From NCBI GenBank assembly GCA_024225635.1, contig JAAEMK010000029.1:60388-124387 (forward strand): a DNA stretch of 64,000 nucleotides, in the 5' to 3' direction. Positions 8,124-17,705 of this stretch are shown here, piece by piece. How positions within the stretch are numbered: the first letter of the stretch is position 1; every line of letters starts with the position of its first letter. The stretch comes from Desulfobacteraceae bacterium (lineage in GTDB: Bacteria > Desulfobacterota > Desulfobacteria > Desulfobacterales > Desulfobacteraceae). A program made the position numbers and the translations under genes. Below the pieces are notes generated by a model that made no database searches, was not told the DNA's origin, and saw only the letters and a program-made list of their open reading frames with translations.

Positions 8124-8455
8124 TCGGGGACGGATTTAAAATCCGGCCCCATGGCTAATATCGGGGACAGATTTAAAAATCTGTCCCCATCATGGTTCGG
8201 GGACGGATTTGAAATCCGTCCCCAATGTTCGAAATCTGTCCCAATGGCTAATAAAAAAAAGCTGCAAACGCAGCCTTTGATTGTTTTAACGGTTTTATGC
8301 CGGGGGCCGGAACTGCCGGGCTCCCGGAGGTGTATGGGGACGGATTTGTGTTTAACGGGGACAGATTTGAAATCTGTCCCCATCAAGGCTAAATCTGTCC
8401 CCAGAGGCTCGTCCCCGTGGGTAGGGGGACGGATTTGAAATCCGTCCCCATGTCC
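8124..8455. repeat. REP-like palindrome cluster, family 1 (GGGGAC-RG-ATTT type)
   Basis: The 375-base gap between serA and the FAD/Fe-S gene holds at least four palindromes of the form GGGGACRGATTT-n-AAATCYGTCCCC, around 8126-8153, 8160-8190, 8197-8223 and 8424-8451. A compound copy lies at 8335-8386, with half-units at 8230-8243 and 8389-8402, often followed by CATGGCTAAT. Each can form a hairpin. The same core recurs at 41824 and 44936. Confidence 0.85.
8253..8277 (-). terminator. intrinsic terminator downstream of serA
   Basis: On the minus strand, AGGCTGC-GTTT-GCAGC is followed by eight T residues. It lies about 200 bases after the serA stop, inside the REP cluster. Confidence 0.7.
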
Positions 8456-8472
8456 CACATGGCTAATTGTGG

Positions 8473-10053
8473 TTACAGTTCAAATGTGATCACCGAGTTG
8501 ACAAGTCCAAGATCGCTGATTTCCGTGGCCACCTCGTCCGGGATGGGGGTGTCGGTCCTTAAGAAAATGATGTTCCTGTCCCCGTCATCCTCCCGTCCCA
8601 CCATCATCCTGGCGATGTTGATGTCGTGCTGGCCGAGGCTGGTGCCGATGCTGCCGATGGAGCCCGGCTTGTCGATGTTGTGGATCAGGGCCAGGTGGCC
8701 TTCCGGGATCACTTCCAGGCGGAACTTGTTGATGCGGATGATCCTCGGGTCGTCCTTGCCGAAGATGGTGCCGGCAACCAGGTTGGTCCCGGACTCGGTG
8801 GTGACGGAGATCCGGATGAGGTTGAGGTAGTTCTCGGTCTCCTGGCTCGTGGTCTCGGTTACCTTGATGCCCATGTTTTTGGCCAGCGATCCGGCATTGA
8901 CCGAGTTGACCTCGTACTTGACGAGCGGGGTGAGGATGCCCCTGAGGATCGCCAGGGTCACGGGCTTGAGGTCAAGCTCAAAGAAGTTGCCCGCATACTC
9001 GATGGAGATCTCCTTGAAGGGCCCTGTTACCAGCTGGGACTGCATGAGCCCCATCTTTTCGCCCAGGTAAAGGTAGGGCTTGAGCTTCTTCAGCAGTTCC
9101 CCCGTGACCGACGGGACATTCACCGCATTGATGATGGTGTCCTTCTTGAGATAGGCGATGATCTGGTTGGCCACGGCCACGGCCACGTTGGTCTGGGCCT
9201 CCTGGGTGGATGCGCCCAGGTGGGGGGTGGCGATGACCTGGTCGAGCTCCAGGAGGGGATGGTTCCCCGGAGGTTCTATCTCAAACACGTCCAGGGCCGC
9301 TCCCGCGACTTTTCCGGACAGGATGGCGTCATAGAGGTCCTGCTCCTGGATGATGCCGCCCCTGGCGCAGTTGATCACCATTACCCCCTTCTTCATTATG
9401 GAAAAAGCTTCCTTATTAAGAAGATGGGTGGTGCTTTCGATCTTGGGCACATGGATGGTGATGTAGTCGCTTCGCTTGAAGAGTTCCTCCAGGGTGACGC
9501 TCTCAAATCCCGCCTTCTCGATGTGCTCGGAGGAGATGTTGGGATCATAGATGACCACCTGCATCTTGAGCCCCTGGGCACGGTTTGCCACGATGGAGCC
9601 GATGTTGCCGAATCCGATGACGCCCAGGGTTTTGTTGAACAGCTCCCGGCCCTGGAGGTTCTTCTTCTCCCACCGTCCCTCCTTGAGGGTGGCCGTGCCC
9701 CTGGGGATGTTCCGGGTCAGGGACATCATCATGGAGATGGCGTGTTCCGCCGTGGTGACGGTATTGCCCCCGGGGGTGTTCATCACGGCAACGCCGTGGT
9801 TGGTGGCTTCCGGGATATCCACGTTGTCGAGTCCGATGCCAGCCCTTCCAATGACCTTCAGGTTTGGTGCAGCATCGAGTATCTCCTTGGTCACCTTGGT
9901 TGAACTTCTGATGGCCAGGGCATTGTAGTCCCCGATGATTTGCTTCAGCTCTTCGGGTGAAAGACCCGTGATTACGTCGACGTCGATTCCATCTTCATTC
10001 TTGAAAATCTCAATTCCTGCTTCATCCATCTTGTCGCTTACAAGGACTTTCAT
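8473..10053 (-). CDS. serA: D-3-phosphoglycerate dehydrogenase
   Basis: First step of phosphorylated serine synthesis: oxidation of 3-phosphoglycerate to 3-phosphohydroxypyruvate with NAD+. At 526 residues it is the long type. It has the NAD fold (GFGNIGSIVANRAQG), substrate-domain and catalytic motifs (NCARGGIIQE; TPHLGASTQEAQ with the catalytic His), an intervening domain, and a C-terminal ACT domain (ALIHNIDKPGSIGSIGTSLG) that normally gives serine feedback. It starts 3 bases after the serC stop, forming a serC-serA operon. Enzymes of this family can also reduce 2-oxoglutarate to D-2-hydroxyglutarate. Confidence 0.95.
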   Translation of the reverse strand: MKVLVSDKMDEAGIEIFKNEDGIDVDVITGLSPEELKQIIGDYNALAIRSSTKVTKEILDAAPNLKVIGRAGIGLDNVDIPEATNHGVAVMNTPGGNTVTTAEHAISMMMSLTRNIPRGTATLKEGRWEKKNLQGRELFNKTLGVIGFGNIGSIVANRAQGLKMQVVIYDPNISSEHIEKAGFESVTLEELFKRSDYITIHVPKIESTTHLLNKEAFSIMKKGVMVINCARGGIIQEQDLYDAILSGKVAGAALDVFEIEPPGNHPLLELDQVIATPHLGASTQEAQTNVAVAVANQIIAYLKKDTIINAVNVPSVTGELLKKLKPYLYLGEKMGLMQSQLVTGPFKEISIEYAGNFFELDLKPVTLAILRGILTPLVKYEVNSVNAGSLAKNMGIKVTETTSQETENYLNLIRISVTTESGTNLVAGTIFGKDDPRIIRINKFRLEVIPEGHLALIHNIDKPGSIGSIGTSLGQHDINIARMMVGREDDGDRNIIFLRTDTPIPDEVATEISDLGLVNSVITFEL

Positions 10054-10056
10054 TCT

Positions 10057-11142
10057 TTAGTTCTCCTTTGCAAAGGATTCCATAAACTCAACAAGTGCCT
10101 GTACCGCTTCCATGGTCGCTGCGTTATAAATGGATGCCCGGCATCCGCCAACGGACCTGTGTCCCTTGAGGCCGCCAAGGCCCTTTTCAGCTGCCTTTTC
10201 CACGAAAAGTTTCTCCAGTTCCTCCGTGGGCAGCCGGAAGGTGACGTTCATCAGGGACCGGCTGTCTTTGTCGGCCGTTGCCCGGTAGAAGTCGCTGTTG
10301 TCGATGAGGTCGTAGAGAAGTTTGCCCTTGGCCTGGTTGTGGGCCTCCATTTTTTCAAGGCCGCCCACGGTCTCCTCCAGCCATTTGAGTACCAGCTGGA
10401 TGGTGTAGATGCCAAAGCAGGGCGGGGTGTTGTACATGGAGTTTTTCGCGGCATAGGTGGAGTACCGGAGCATGGAGGGGATCTCGTCCGTTGCCATATC
10501 CAGCATATCCTTCCTGATGATCACCATGCACACGCCGGACGGGCCGATGTTCTTCTGGGCGCCGGCATAGATCATGCCGAACTTGTCCATGTCAAGGGGA
10601 CGGCTCATGAAGTCCGAGGACATGTCCGCCATGATGGGAACCCCGTTGGTGTCGGGGAAGGTATGCCACTGGGTTCCCTTGATGGTGTTGTTGCTGGTGA
10701 TGTGGACATAGGCCGCATCGGGGTTGAAACTGATATCCTTGGGAATGTAGCAGAAGTTCCTGTCCTCGGAGGAGGCCGCCACGGAGTACTCCTTGTTCAG
10801 GATCTTTGCCTCGTTGATGGCCTTGGTGGACCAGGTGCCGGTGTTAACAAAATCGGCTGACCTGCCGTCCGTCAGGAAGTTCATGGGAGCCATGGCAAAC
10901 TGGAGGCTCGCGCCGCCCTGGACAAAGAGTACATGGAAACGGTCGTCCAGGTTCAGCAGTCTCTTTGTTCTTTCAACAGCATCGTTGATCACCTGGTCAA
11001 ACCAGGGGGAGCGGTGGCTGATCTCGGTGATGGACATGCCGGAGCCGTTGAAGTTGAGGAACGAGGACTGTATCTCTTCAAGAACCGGAAGAGGCAGGGC
11101 TGCAGGGCCTGCATTGAAGTTGAAGATTCGCTTTTCTGCCAT
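10057..11142 (-). CDS. serC: phosphoserine aminotransferase
   Basis: Converts 3-phosphohydroxypyruvate and glutamate to phosphoserine and 2-oxoglutarate, using PLP. The 361-residue protein begins FNFNAGPAALP, the family start signature. It carries YAGAQKNIGPSG with the PLP lysine, and ends with GGLKGHRSVGGCRASIYNA, the SerC C-terminal motif. ATG follows AAAGGAGAACACC. It directly precedes serA. Confidence 0.95.
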   Translation of the reverse strand: MAEKRIFNFNAGPAALPLPVLEEIQSSFLNFNGSGMSITEISHRSPWFDQVINDAVERTKRLLNLDDRFHVLFVQGGASLQFAMAPMNFLTDGRSADFVNTGTWSTKAINEAKILNKEYSVAASSEDRNFCYIPKDISFNPDAAYVHITSNNTIKGTQWHTFPDTNGVPIMADMSSDFMSRPLDMDKFGMIYAGAQKNIGPSGVCMVIIRKDMLDMATDEIPSMLRYSTYAAKNSMYNTPPCFGIYTIQLVLKWLEETVGGLEKMEAHNQAKGKLLYDLIDNSDFYRATADKDSRSLMNVTFRLPTEELEKLFVEKAAEKGLGGLKGHRSVGGCRASIYNAATMEAVQALVEFMESFAKEN

Positions 11143-11184
11143 GGTGTTCTCCTTTGCTGCTGCTGCTGTGGTTAAAGATGGTCG

Positions 11185-12786
11185 TTAGTTGTACTCCCTG
11201 GTCTTATGAAACTCGACGCCGGGCCATGCCTCCATGGCAAAGCCGAGCTGGTACTCGCTGGTGGTGAGAAAGGTGATCCATCCTTCCGAATCCGTTGCAA
11301 TGCTTGACTGGTTTTCCCTTTTGAAGCGTTTCAGCATCTCGCTGTCGTCGCAGGTGATCCAGCGGGCCACGGACAGGTCCACGGCTTCGTATGTTGCATC
11401 CACGTTGTACTCGGCCTTGAGCCGCGCCATGGTGACGTCAAACTGGAGCACACCCACGGCGCCCAGGATGTAGTCGTTGTTGATGCTGGGCCGGAATACC
11501 TGGATGGTTCCCTCTTCTGCAAGCTGGATAAGACCCTTTTGAAGGGGCTTGGTTTTCAACGGATTCTTCAGGATTACCCGTCTGAAGTGCTCCGGGGCAA
11601 AGCTTGGGATGCCCAGGAACTTCAAGGGTTCCTTGGTGGTGAAGGTGTCGCCGATCTTGATGGTGCCGTGGTTGTGGATGCCGATGATGTCACCTGGATA
11701 GGCTTCCTCCACGTTGTTTCGCTCCTGGGCCATGAAGATGGTGGCGTTGGAAAGGGTGATATCCTTGCCGATCCTGTGGTGCTTCACCTTCATGCCCTTG
11801 GTGAACTTGCCCGAGCAGATCCTGAAAAAGGCGATCCTGTCCCGGTGGGCCGGGTCCATGTTTGCCTGGATCTTGAAGGTAAAGCCCGAGAAGGCCTCCT
11901 CCTCCGGGGCAACTTCCCGGGTGGCGGTTTTTCGATTGCCGGGCGGGGGCGCCATCTCCACAAAGGCGTCCAGCATCTCCCTTACCCCGAAGTTGTTGAT
12001 GGCGGAGCCGAAAAAGACCGGGGTCTGGCTGCCCTTGAGATAGTAATCCATGTCAAAGGGGTCTGCCGCGCCCTGGATCAGCTCGATGTCATCCCGGAGC
12101 TCGTCGGCCTGGGAACCCAGGGTTTCGTCAAGGGCGGGATCACTGAGATCCTGGATCACGATACCGTCTCCGTCCGTTGGGGAATAGCCCGGGGAAAAGA
12201 GTCCCAGCTCCTGCTTCTCCATGTTGTAGACCCCCTTGAACCGCTTGCCCATGCCGATGGGCCAGGTAAGCGGGGTGCACTCCACCTGGAGTTTGTTCTC
12301 GATGTCCTCGAACAGCTCCAGGGGTTCCATTCCCTCCCGGTCAAGCTTATTGATAAAGGTGATGATGGGGGTGTTGCGCATCCGGCACACCTCCATGAGC
12401 TTCTTGGTCTGGGGCTCGACGCCCTTGGCGGAGTCGATGATCATCACGGCGCAGTCCACGGCCGTTAAAACCCGGTAGGTGTCTTCGGAAAAGTCCTTAT
12501 GGCCCGGGGTGTCCAGAAGGTTGATTTCGAAATCCCTGTAGTTGAACTTCATAACAGAGGAGGAGACGGAGATGCCCCTCTCCTGCTCAATGGAGAGAAA
12601 ATCACTGGTGGCGGCCTTTGCCACCTTTTTTGATTTAACGGCCCCTGCCTGCTGGATGGCCCCTCCGAACAGGAGAAGTTTTTCCGTAAGTGTGGTTTTG
12701 CCCGCGTCCGGATGACTGATGATTGCAAATGTACGGCGTTTTGCGATCTCTTTTACCGTTCGCCGGTCTATATTTTTGGGTGTCAT
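11185..12786 (-). CDS. prfC: peptide chain release factor 3
   Basis: GTPase that removes RF1/RF2 from the ribosome after termination. G1 is [14 protein letters not shown]3 DTPGHKDF and G4 NKLD; the family-specific C-terminal domains follow, for about 533 residues. The start at 12786 (MTPKNIDRR) is preferred because it aligns with the usual RF3 N-terminus and has CAGG upstream. The in-frame ATG at 12807 lies only about 15 bases from the predicted transcription start and has no ribosome binding site. A promoter lies just upstream. Confidence 0.93.
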   Translation of the reverse strand: MTPKNIDRRTVKEIAKRRTFAIISHPDAGKTTLTEKLLLFGGAIQQAGAVKSKKVAKAATSDFLSIEQERGISVSSSVMKFNYRDFEINLLDTPGHKDFSEDTYRVLTAVDCAVMIIDSAKGVEPQTKKLMEVCRMRNTPIITFINKLDREGMEPLELFEDIENKLQVECTPLTWPIGMGKRFKGVYNMEKQELGLFSPGYSPTDGDGIVIQDLSDPALDETLGSQADELRDDIELIQGAADPFDMDYYLKGSQTPVFFGSAINNFGVREMLDAFVEMAPPPGNRKTATREVAPEEEAFSGFTFKIQANMDPAHRDRIAFFRICSGKFTKGMKVKHHRIGKDITLSNATIFMAQERNNVEEAYPGDIIGIHNHGTIKIGDTFTTKEPLKFLGIPSFAPEHFRRVILKNPLKTKPLQKGLIQLAEEGTIQVFRPSINNDYILGAVGVLQFDVTMARLKAEYNVDATYEAVDLSVARWITCDDSEMLKRFKRENQSSIATDSEGWITFLTTSEYQLGFAMEAWPGVEFHKTREYN

Positions 12787-12828
12787 GTAACCTGTTGTTT
12801 TCCTCATATAATGTCAGTGAAACTTAGA

Positions 12829-12857
12829 TTTATAAAACAGATGGCACAATTAATCAA
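12829..12857 (-). promoter_or_regulatory. prfC promoter
   Basis: On the minus strand, TTGATT (12857-12852) is followed after exactly 17 bases by TATAAA (12834-12829), a good sigma-70-type match. The start point would be near 12822. Confidence 0.65.
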
Positions 12858-13014
12858 CAGATTGTTTTGACCCGAATCCGCCGTCTGATTCTTCCGGTCG
12901 ATCATTTTTACCTATTTATCATTATCATCATTTAAAATGTCGTTTATGCTGTTTTTATCCGGTATTTTTATTGGATATAATAAAAAACTTGGATTATAAA
13001 AAGGAGGGCGACCC

Positions 13015-13260
13015 ATGGATCAGGTGTTTCCGGAAGCGCTCTGGAAACAGCCGGAAGCATGGATTCCCGTGGAAGGAGTAACCGCATATCACGTCATGGG
13101 GGTAGAAGGTGGTCTCCCTGCTGTTGGCGGTTTTAAATACCCGACGGTCAGCCTCGTCATACCCATGGTTGGTGGTGCCGGTTTTCGAGGAGGCGAAGAT
13201 CTGGAACTGGCCGGCGTCAACCGTGAACGTAACATCGTTTTAAAGTTTGTCCTTACTTAA
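13015..13260 (+). CDS. small hypothetical protein (81 aa), uncertain
   Basis: The ORF has a strong ribosome binding site (AAAAGGAGGGCGACCC before ATG). Its stop overlaps the stop of the convergent ATPase gene in TTAA. The protein is not recognised: about 80 residues, no clear signal peptide, and rich in Gly, Val and Pro in the middle. The N-terminal WIPVEGVTAYHVMG faintly recalls cupin-like small proteins, but no metal-binding His set follows. The complementary strand is also open over much of it, so it may be a remnant or spurious. Confidence 0.35.
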   Translation: MDQVFPEALWKQPEAWIPVEGVTAYHVMGVEGGLPAVGGFKYPTVSLVIPMVGGAGFRGGEDLELAGVNRERNIVLKFVLT

Positions 13261-15959
13261 GATAAAAGGCCTTTCCCGATGGCTTTCCTTTTGATGTTGA
13301 GTACTTTGGGTCGGGCCCCCCGCTTAAACTTAAAGCCAAGGCCGATACGGTATATTTCAGGGATATAAAATCGGAATTTTTCCATTGAGTCCGCAACATC
13401 CTCGTATACCACCCCCAGTTTTTTTAATTCAACAAGCTTACTGCTGCTGTCATTTCCAAGTAAGGTTTTTGAAAAGGGAATAACTAATTCATCTTCGGTC
13501 TGCAATGCCGTAGCCCAGGTTTCAAAAACTTTAGATTCCTGTTTCAGTTCCTTGACACGCTCCAGGCTGCATCCGTTCATGGCCGAGCGTATGGCTCTCG
13601 GAGGCAGCAGGCGATTTTTCCATTGGGTGGTGCTGGCTGTTTCTGATGCCTTTGCCGCTTCCTCAAGAAAACGAACGACATCTCTTGCCTGGAGATATCC
13701 CTTAAAATCGGACAAGGCTCCATATACCCAGTTAATTGTATAGGCTTCTTTTGAGTTGTCTTTTCCCAGTTTAAGTCCCCAAAGTTTATTCAGTTCTTTT
13801 GAAAGCTTTTTCCTGTCCATGGTTGACGGATCCGCATCTGTTTTTTGTTCAATGGCTCCAGATTTTGTGGCAAGCCAGAAGACTAGACGCAGGAATGCTG
13901 TCTTGTCCCATAACAGTCTATAAGCCTCATATTTCTTTTCAAATTGCCCTTTATTCTCGCGTTTTGCACTGCCCAGGTAATCCTGCCTCAGGAAAATCAC
14001 CAATCCAATATTACGATTCCGGATTTCACTGAGTCTGCCCGGGATATTAAGAAGAGCTGATACGGCATTCTGATGATTTTTGTCATAATGAATATCCGGA
14101 AAAAGATTTTCCAGCCCGTCAAAAAGAAAAATGACCGGCTTGTGCTTTAAAGAATCATTGAGCTGTCTGAAGTTGGTTATATCTGGCTGATTGCCAGATA
14201 TGGCCTGGATGATTTGTTTTTCCCATAACCTTTTCCATTCGGATTCGGTATGGGGTTCATCACGGAAAATTTCAAGATCGGTTTTGAATACGTCATAATC
14301 AAAATGATCAAACCGCGGCTGATTTTCTTTGAGCTGCAAGATGGCTGTAGAATCCCCTCCAATTTCACTGGATCGGAGAATGGGGAAAAAATCAGCATCT
14401 ATCTTTGTTTTATCAGGTTCAATGCGATCACAAAAAGTTTTGTAGGACATGAACCCTGTCATGCGCATGAAATGGAATGTTTTCCCCGCTCCTTTTGTCC
14501 CTAATGATACCACAAGGGGCAGAGTATTGAAGTATTGCCGGGGAAATTCCTTAAAAAAATTGGTTTTTAAAAAATCTTCAGAGTCCGTTTTTTCCGCAAA
14601 TACATATTGTGAACATAATTCCTTGAGCTTCAATACGGGAGGGTGTTGTTCCCCTTCATCTTTCGGAATCTCTTCATCCTCATCTTCGGGTTCTTCCAGG
14701 CCGTGAAAATACACTTTAAAAAAATCAATCAAAGATCCGGCATTGTCCCATACCTCTTCCCATGACCTGATATTAAGTAATTCTGATTTAAACGGTGTCG
14801 ATTGAATGGAAATCGGTTCCGACAATAATTCTTCATCCACTATTCCCTGGCCTGACGTATTTTCATCTTCAAACAATCGCCTTTCAAACCTTGTTTCGGC
14901 TGTCAGCAAACGGGTATCATCCTGATCCGGGTGTACCATTGAGATTATGATGTCCGGCAGCATGTTGCGTTCAGGCACTGGACCTGTTCTATTTATTTTG
15001 GTCATCTCTTCCAATATTAACTCAGTTCCGAAAAGAGATTGTTCTGAGAGGGTCGTCACCAAAAAACGGTCGATATATGGATCCAGCAGAAAGGGGGCGC
15101 TTAATTCACTGATTCCGGCTCTAAGGTCAATGAAAACATAATCGGCATTGATTTGTTCTGCAAGTCTGTCAATACATTCTCTTAGTTTCCATGGATTGTC
15201 ATCCTGTGAAAGATGTTCGGGCCTGACATTGATCTGGAAAAGTTCCAGAGGATCACTGAAGGCAGGCAGAACAGCCAATCTTAAATTGTCTTCAATATGC
15301 TCGAACCGCAGAATCTCTTGGGCAAAGTATTGGATTACCTCATCTGTGGTATATCCGGTTTCGGGATCTGAGTATTGAATGGTTTCTAAAAACTGGGTAA
15401 ATCCGATATCGGCGGCGCCTCCGGGTCTGTTTTTTTCCCAGAAGGTGATACCCGGGGCTTCCAGATCACCATCAATGACCAGAATCCTTTTATGCATTTC
15501 TTTTTCTTTGAGAACTTCATTAAGGGATTTGATCATAGCTGCAAGGTGGAGGGTCCTGCCGACGCCTCCCTTAAAAGAATGAAATGCAATGAATTTGTGT
15601 TTCGGTTCAGGTACTTTCGATAATGTGGAAAGAAACACTTTGGAAAAGTATAAATGGTCAAATCGGGGTCTTTCCCGAAATTCAACCGGGTCTGATGATA
15701 TGTCGTTTTCAGTTGAGATGTCCAGTGCGGCTTTTCCGATATCCAGATAGATCTTGTTATCTTCCGGGCGATAGATGTCCGGATTGGGGAACCAGTCTTG
15801 AAATGCCTTTGTTATGGCCTCACTCTTTTCTTCTCTTTGTTCAATGACAATTTCGTCAGAATAAAAACGAATATTGTCTATTCCCTCAGGCAGTGTCCTG
15901 AAGTTGTCTGTTCTTTTTCTGATGTAGCTTTTAACATCCAGCCAGCTTAATAGTTTCAT
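13257..15959 (-). CDS. KGGVGRT MinD/ParA-like ATPase with second P-loop NTPase domain (candidate conflict-system protein)
   Basis: A 900-residue protein. After about 120 residues comes a deviant Walker A, FHSFKGGVGRT (130-136), with VIDGDLEAPG (161-170), which marks a MinD/ParA-type ATPase of the KGGVGR variety. A very acidic linker at 422-437 follows. A second P-loop, GTKGAGKT (487-494), with Walker B IFLFDGLE (610-617), marks an STAND/AAA-like or Sll1717-like NTPase. The last 270 residues are basic. KGGVGR ATPases are known from bacterial conflict and signalling systems. It overlaps the small gene upstream by 4 bases (ATGA). AT content is higher than in neighbours, suggesting acquisition by transfer. 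Confidence 0.7.
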   Translation of the reverse strand: MKLLSWLDVKSYIRKRTDNFRTLPEGIDNIRFYSDEIVIEQREEKSEAITKAFQDWFPNPDIYRPEDNKIYLDIGKAALDISTENDISSDPVEFRERPRFDHLYFSKVFLSTLSKVPEPKHKFIAFHSFKGGVGRTLHLAAMIKSLNEVLKEKEMHKRILVIDGDLEAPGITFWEKNRPGGAADIGFTQFLETIQYSDPETGYTTDEVIQYFAQEILRFEHIEDNLRLAVLPAFSDPLELFQINVRPEHLSQDDNPWKLRECIDRLAEQINADYVFIDLRAGISELSAPFLLDPYIDRFLVTTLSEQSLFGTELILEEMTKINRTGPVPERNMLPDIIISMVHPDQDDTRLLTAETRFERRLFEDENTSGQGIVDEELLSEPISIQSTPFKSELLNIRSWEEVWDNAGSLIDFFKVYFHGLEEPEDEDEEIPKDEGEQHPPVLKLKELCSQYVFAEKTDSEDFLKTNFFKEFPRQYFNTLPLVVSLGTKGAGKTFHFMRMTGFMSYKTFCDRIEPDKTKIDADFFPILRSSEIGGDSTAILQLKENQPRFDHFDYDVFKTDLEIFRDEPHTESEWKRLWEKQIIQAISGNQPDITNFRQLNDSLKHKPVIFLFDGLENLFPDIHYDKNHQNAVSALLNIPGRLSEIRNRNIGLVIFLRQDYLGSAKRENKGQFEKKYEAYRLLWDKTAFLRLVFWLATKSGAIEQKTDADPSTMDRKKLSKELNKLWGLKLGKDNSKEAYTINWVYGALSDFKGYLQARDVVRFLEEAAKASETASTTQWKNRLLPPRAIRSAMNGCSLERVKELKQESKVFETWATALQTEDELVIPFSKTLLGNDSSSKLVELKKLGVVYEDVADSMEKFRFYIPEIYRIGLGFKFKRGARPKVLNIKRKAIGKGLLS

Positions 15960-16393
15960 AATGCCAGTTCCTCCTGCAACCAGGAATCTATTATTTTTAA
16001 TTTCTTTTCAAGCTTCTTTTTTTCATCAGAATCGGAAAAAGTTCCGCCATATCTCAACGCCTGGTGCAAATCCGGCAGAGAAACCGTTTCAGGTGTTTTG
16101 ACCCGGGTGATGAATTTAAAGTTTTCCGGAAGACGGTGGGGAGAACGAAGTCGGGTTAAAAGTCCTCTAAGATCATGGCTAAGATTGCCGGTTCCCTCAC
16201 GAGCCTGGAGTTTGAATGTGTCTTTAATATTTTTGCGTTTCAGCAGCAACGCTTTTATCCCGCATTCGATTGCATATATGAACAATAATAGTTTTGCATT
16301 GGAAGTGGGATGATTTTTTTTGCATTCCTGTTTGAAATGCCTGTATGATTTATCCAGATTTTTCTGGCTGACATGAATCATAGGATTATCCAA
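15956..16393 (-). CDS. HEPN-like small protein, partner of the KGGVGRT ATPase
   Basis: A 145-residue all-helical-looking protein. FIYAIECGIKALLLKRK, then LSHDLRGLL, then LHQALRYGG resembles small HEPN-like domain proteins, in which a substrate-facing helix pair is followed by a short H/R motif. An R-x4-H pattern occurs at RLRSPH and could match the HEPN ribonuclease motif, but this is weak. It is the first gene of a two-gene unit and its stop overlaps the ATPase start. The family call rests on pattern only. Confidence 0.5.
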   Translation of the reverse strand: MDNPMIHVSQKNLDKSYRHFKQECKKNHPTSNAKLLLFIYAIECGIKALLLKRKNIKDTFKLQAREGTGNLSHDLRGLLTRLRSPHRLPENFKFITRVKTPETVSLPDLHQALRYGGTFSDSDEKKKLEKKLKIIDSWLQEELAL

Positions 16394-16664
16394 TATCTTG
16401 TTTGTCGGGGAAGCCTTTATCTTTGGATCTCTGGCTCAAAGTCTATTTTAGCTGTTAGGTATAACTATATTAAAAATATTGCAAGGTGATAGTGTTCTAA
16501 AAAGAAAAATGGTAGTGAGGCCAGGCATGGGAATCGGGTTGACTTCAAAATTTTCTATATGGTTGCGAGGGGGGAAGGCTGCGCCTGTGAATTCACCATC
16601 GGTTTTTTTCCGGCAAAATCTTATGCTGATCTTTGCCTGTGGCAGGTAAAAAAAAGAAAAAGGC
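16394..16664. other. AT-rich intergenic stretch upstream of the HEPN/ATPase unit
   Basis: Lies between the minus-strand response regulator gene end and the minus-strand HEPN-like gene start. It should contain a terminator or promoter, but no convincing promoter, repeat or RNA gene was seen. A weak GGCTGAGCC hairpin followed by T-rich sequence, spanning the regulator's stop codon at about 16655-16675, may end that gene on the minus strand. Confidence 0.4.
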
Positions 16665-17705
16665 TCAGCCAAGCTCCTGGAGGATCGCCTCGAGCTCCGG
16701 CTGAAGGGTGAGGAAGAGTTCGGCCAGTTCCGGGTCAAAGTGGCGGCCCGATTGGGAACGGATCTCCTCCAGGGCCCGGTCCATGGGCCACGCCTTTTTG
16801 TAGGGCCTGTTCGAGACCAGGGCGTCAAACACGTCGCAGATGCCGGCGATCCGGCCCTCGATGGGAATCTTATAGCCTTTGAGGCCCTGGGGGTAGCCCG
16901 ATCCGTCCCACCGCTCATGGTGGGTGAGGGCGATGGTTTCGGCGGTCTGGAGAAGCTTGCAGCGGCTGCCTGACAGCAGGTCTTTGCCGATTTTCGAGTG
17001 GGTCCTCATGATCTCCATCTCTTCCGGGGTGAGCCGGGCGGGCTTGAGCATGATGGTGTCGGACACACCGATCTTTCCCACGTCATGGAGGGTGGCGGCG
17101 GTGGCAAGGTTGTTGCTCTCTGTTACAGGGATGCCGGTTTTTCTGGAAAGAAGATAACAGTACCGGCCCATTCTTCTGACATGGTTGCCCGTGTCCTCGT
17201 CCCGGTGCTCGGCCGCAAGGCAGAGGCGGTCCACGATTTCGATCTGGCTATGTTCCAGTTCCCGGGTTCGCTCCTGCACCATCTCCTCGAGGATGGCGTT
17301 CTGGTTCTTCAGGGCTTCCGTGGCGATCTTGAGGGAGAGGTGGGTCTTTACCCTGGCCTGGACCTCTTCAATGTCAAAGGGCTTTGTGATGTAGTCCACG
17401 GCGCCGGTCTTGAACCCTTCGGTCTTGTGGGAGACGGCATCCATGGCGGAGATGAAGATCACGGGGATCTCCCGGGTGTTGGGGTTGTTCTTCAGCCGTT
17501 TGCACACCTCAAACCCGTCCATCTCCGGCATGAGGATGTCGAGGAGGATCAGGTCGACCCGGTTGTTCAGGGCAAACTCAATGGCTTTTTTTCCGTTCAG
17601 GGCCACCCCGAGCCGGTAGTGGCATTTCAGGGTCTGGACAAGGATGTCGATGTTGATTTTTGTGTCGTCAACCAGAAGGATCCTGCACTCTGAAAGCTTT
17701 TTCAT
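16665..17705 (-). CDS. response regulator with HD-GYP domain (RpfG-like c-di-GMP phosphodiesterase)
   Basis: The N-terminal receiver domain has acidic residues (LLVDDTKIN), the phospho-acceptor in DLILLDILMPEMDG and the conserved Lys in DYITKPF. A coiled linker (about residues 130-155) leads to an HD-GYP domain with LHDVGKIG, HHERWDGSGYPQGL and GRIAGICDVFDAL, the metal and GYP motifs expected for c-di-GMP hydrolysis. Start 17705 is preferred: AGGA lies 8 bases upstream, and the ATG at 17714 overlaps that site. No kinase lies adjacent; the partner is unknown. Confidence 0.88.
   Translation of the reverse strand: MKKLSECRILLVDDTKINIDILVQTLKCHYRLGVALNGKKAIEFALNNRVDLILLDILMPEMDGFEVCKRLKNNPNTREIPVIFISAMDAVSHKTEGFKTGAVDYITKPFDIEEVQARVKTHLSLKIATEALKNQNAILEEMVQERTRELEHSQIEIVDRLCLAAEHRDEDTGNHVRRMGRYCYLLSRKTGIPVTESNNLATAATLHDVGKIGVSDTIMLKPARLTPEEMEIMRTHSKIGKDLLSGSRCKLLQTAETIALTHHERWDGSGYPQGLKGYKIPIEGRIAGICDVFDALVSNRPYKKAWPMDRALEEIRSQSGRHFDPELAELFLTLQPELEAILQELG

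Noticed and set aside
8124-8455. CRISPR array
   Set aside because: Units are palindromic, vary in spacing and lack constant-length unique spacers; there are no cas genes. REP-like repeats fit.
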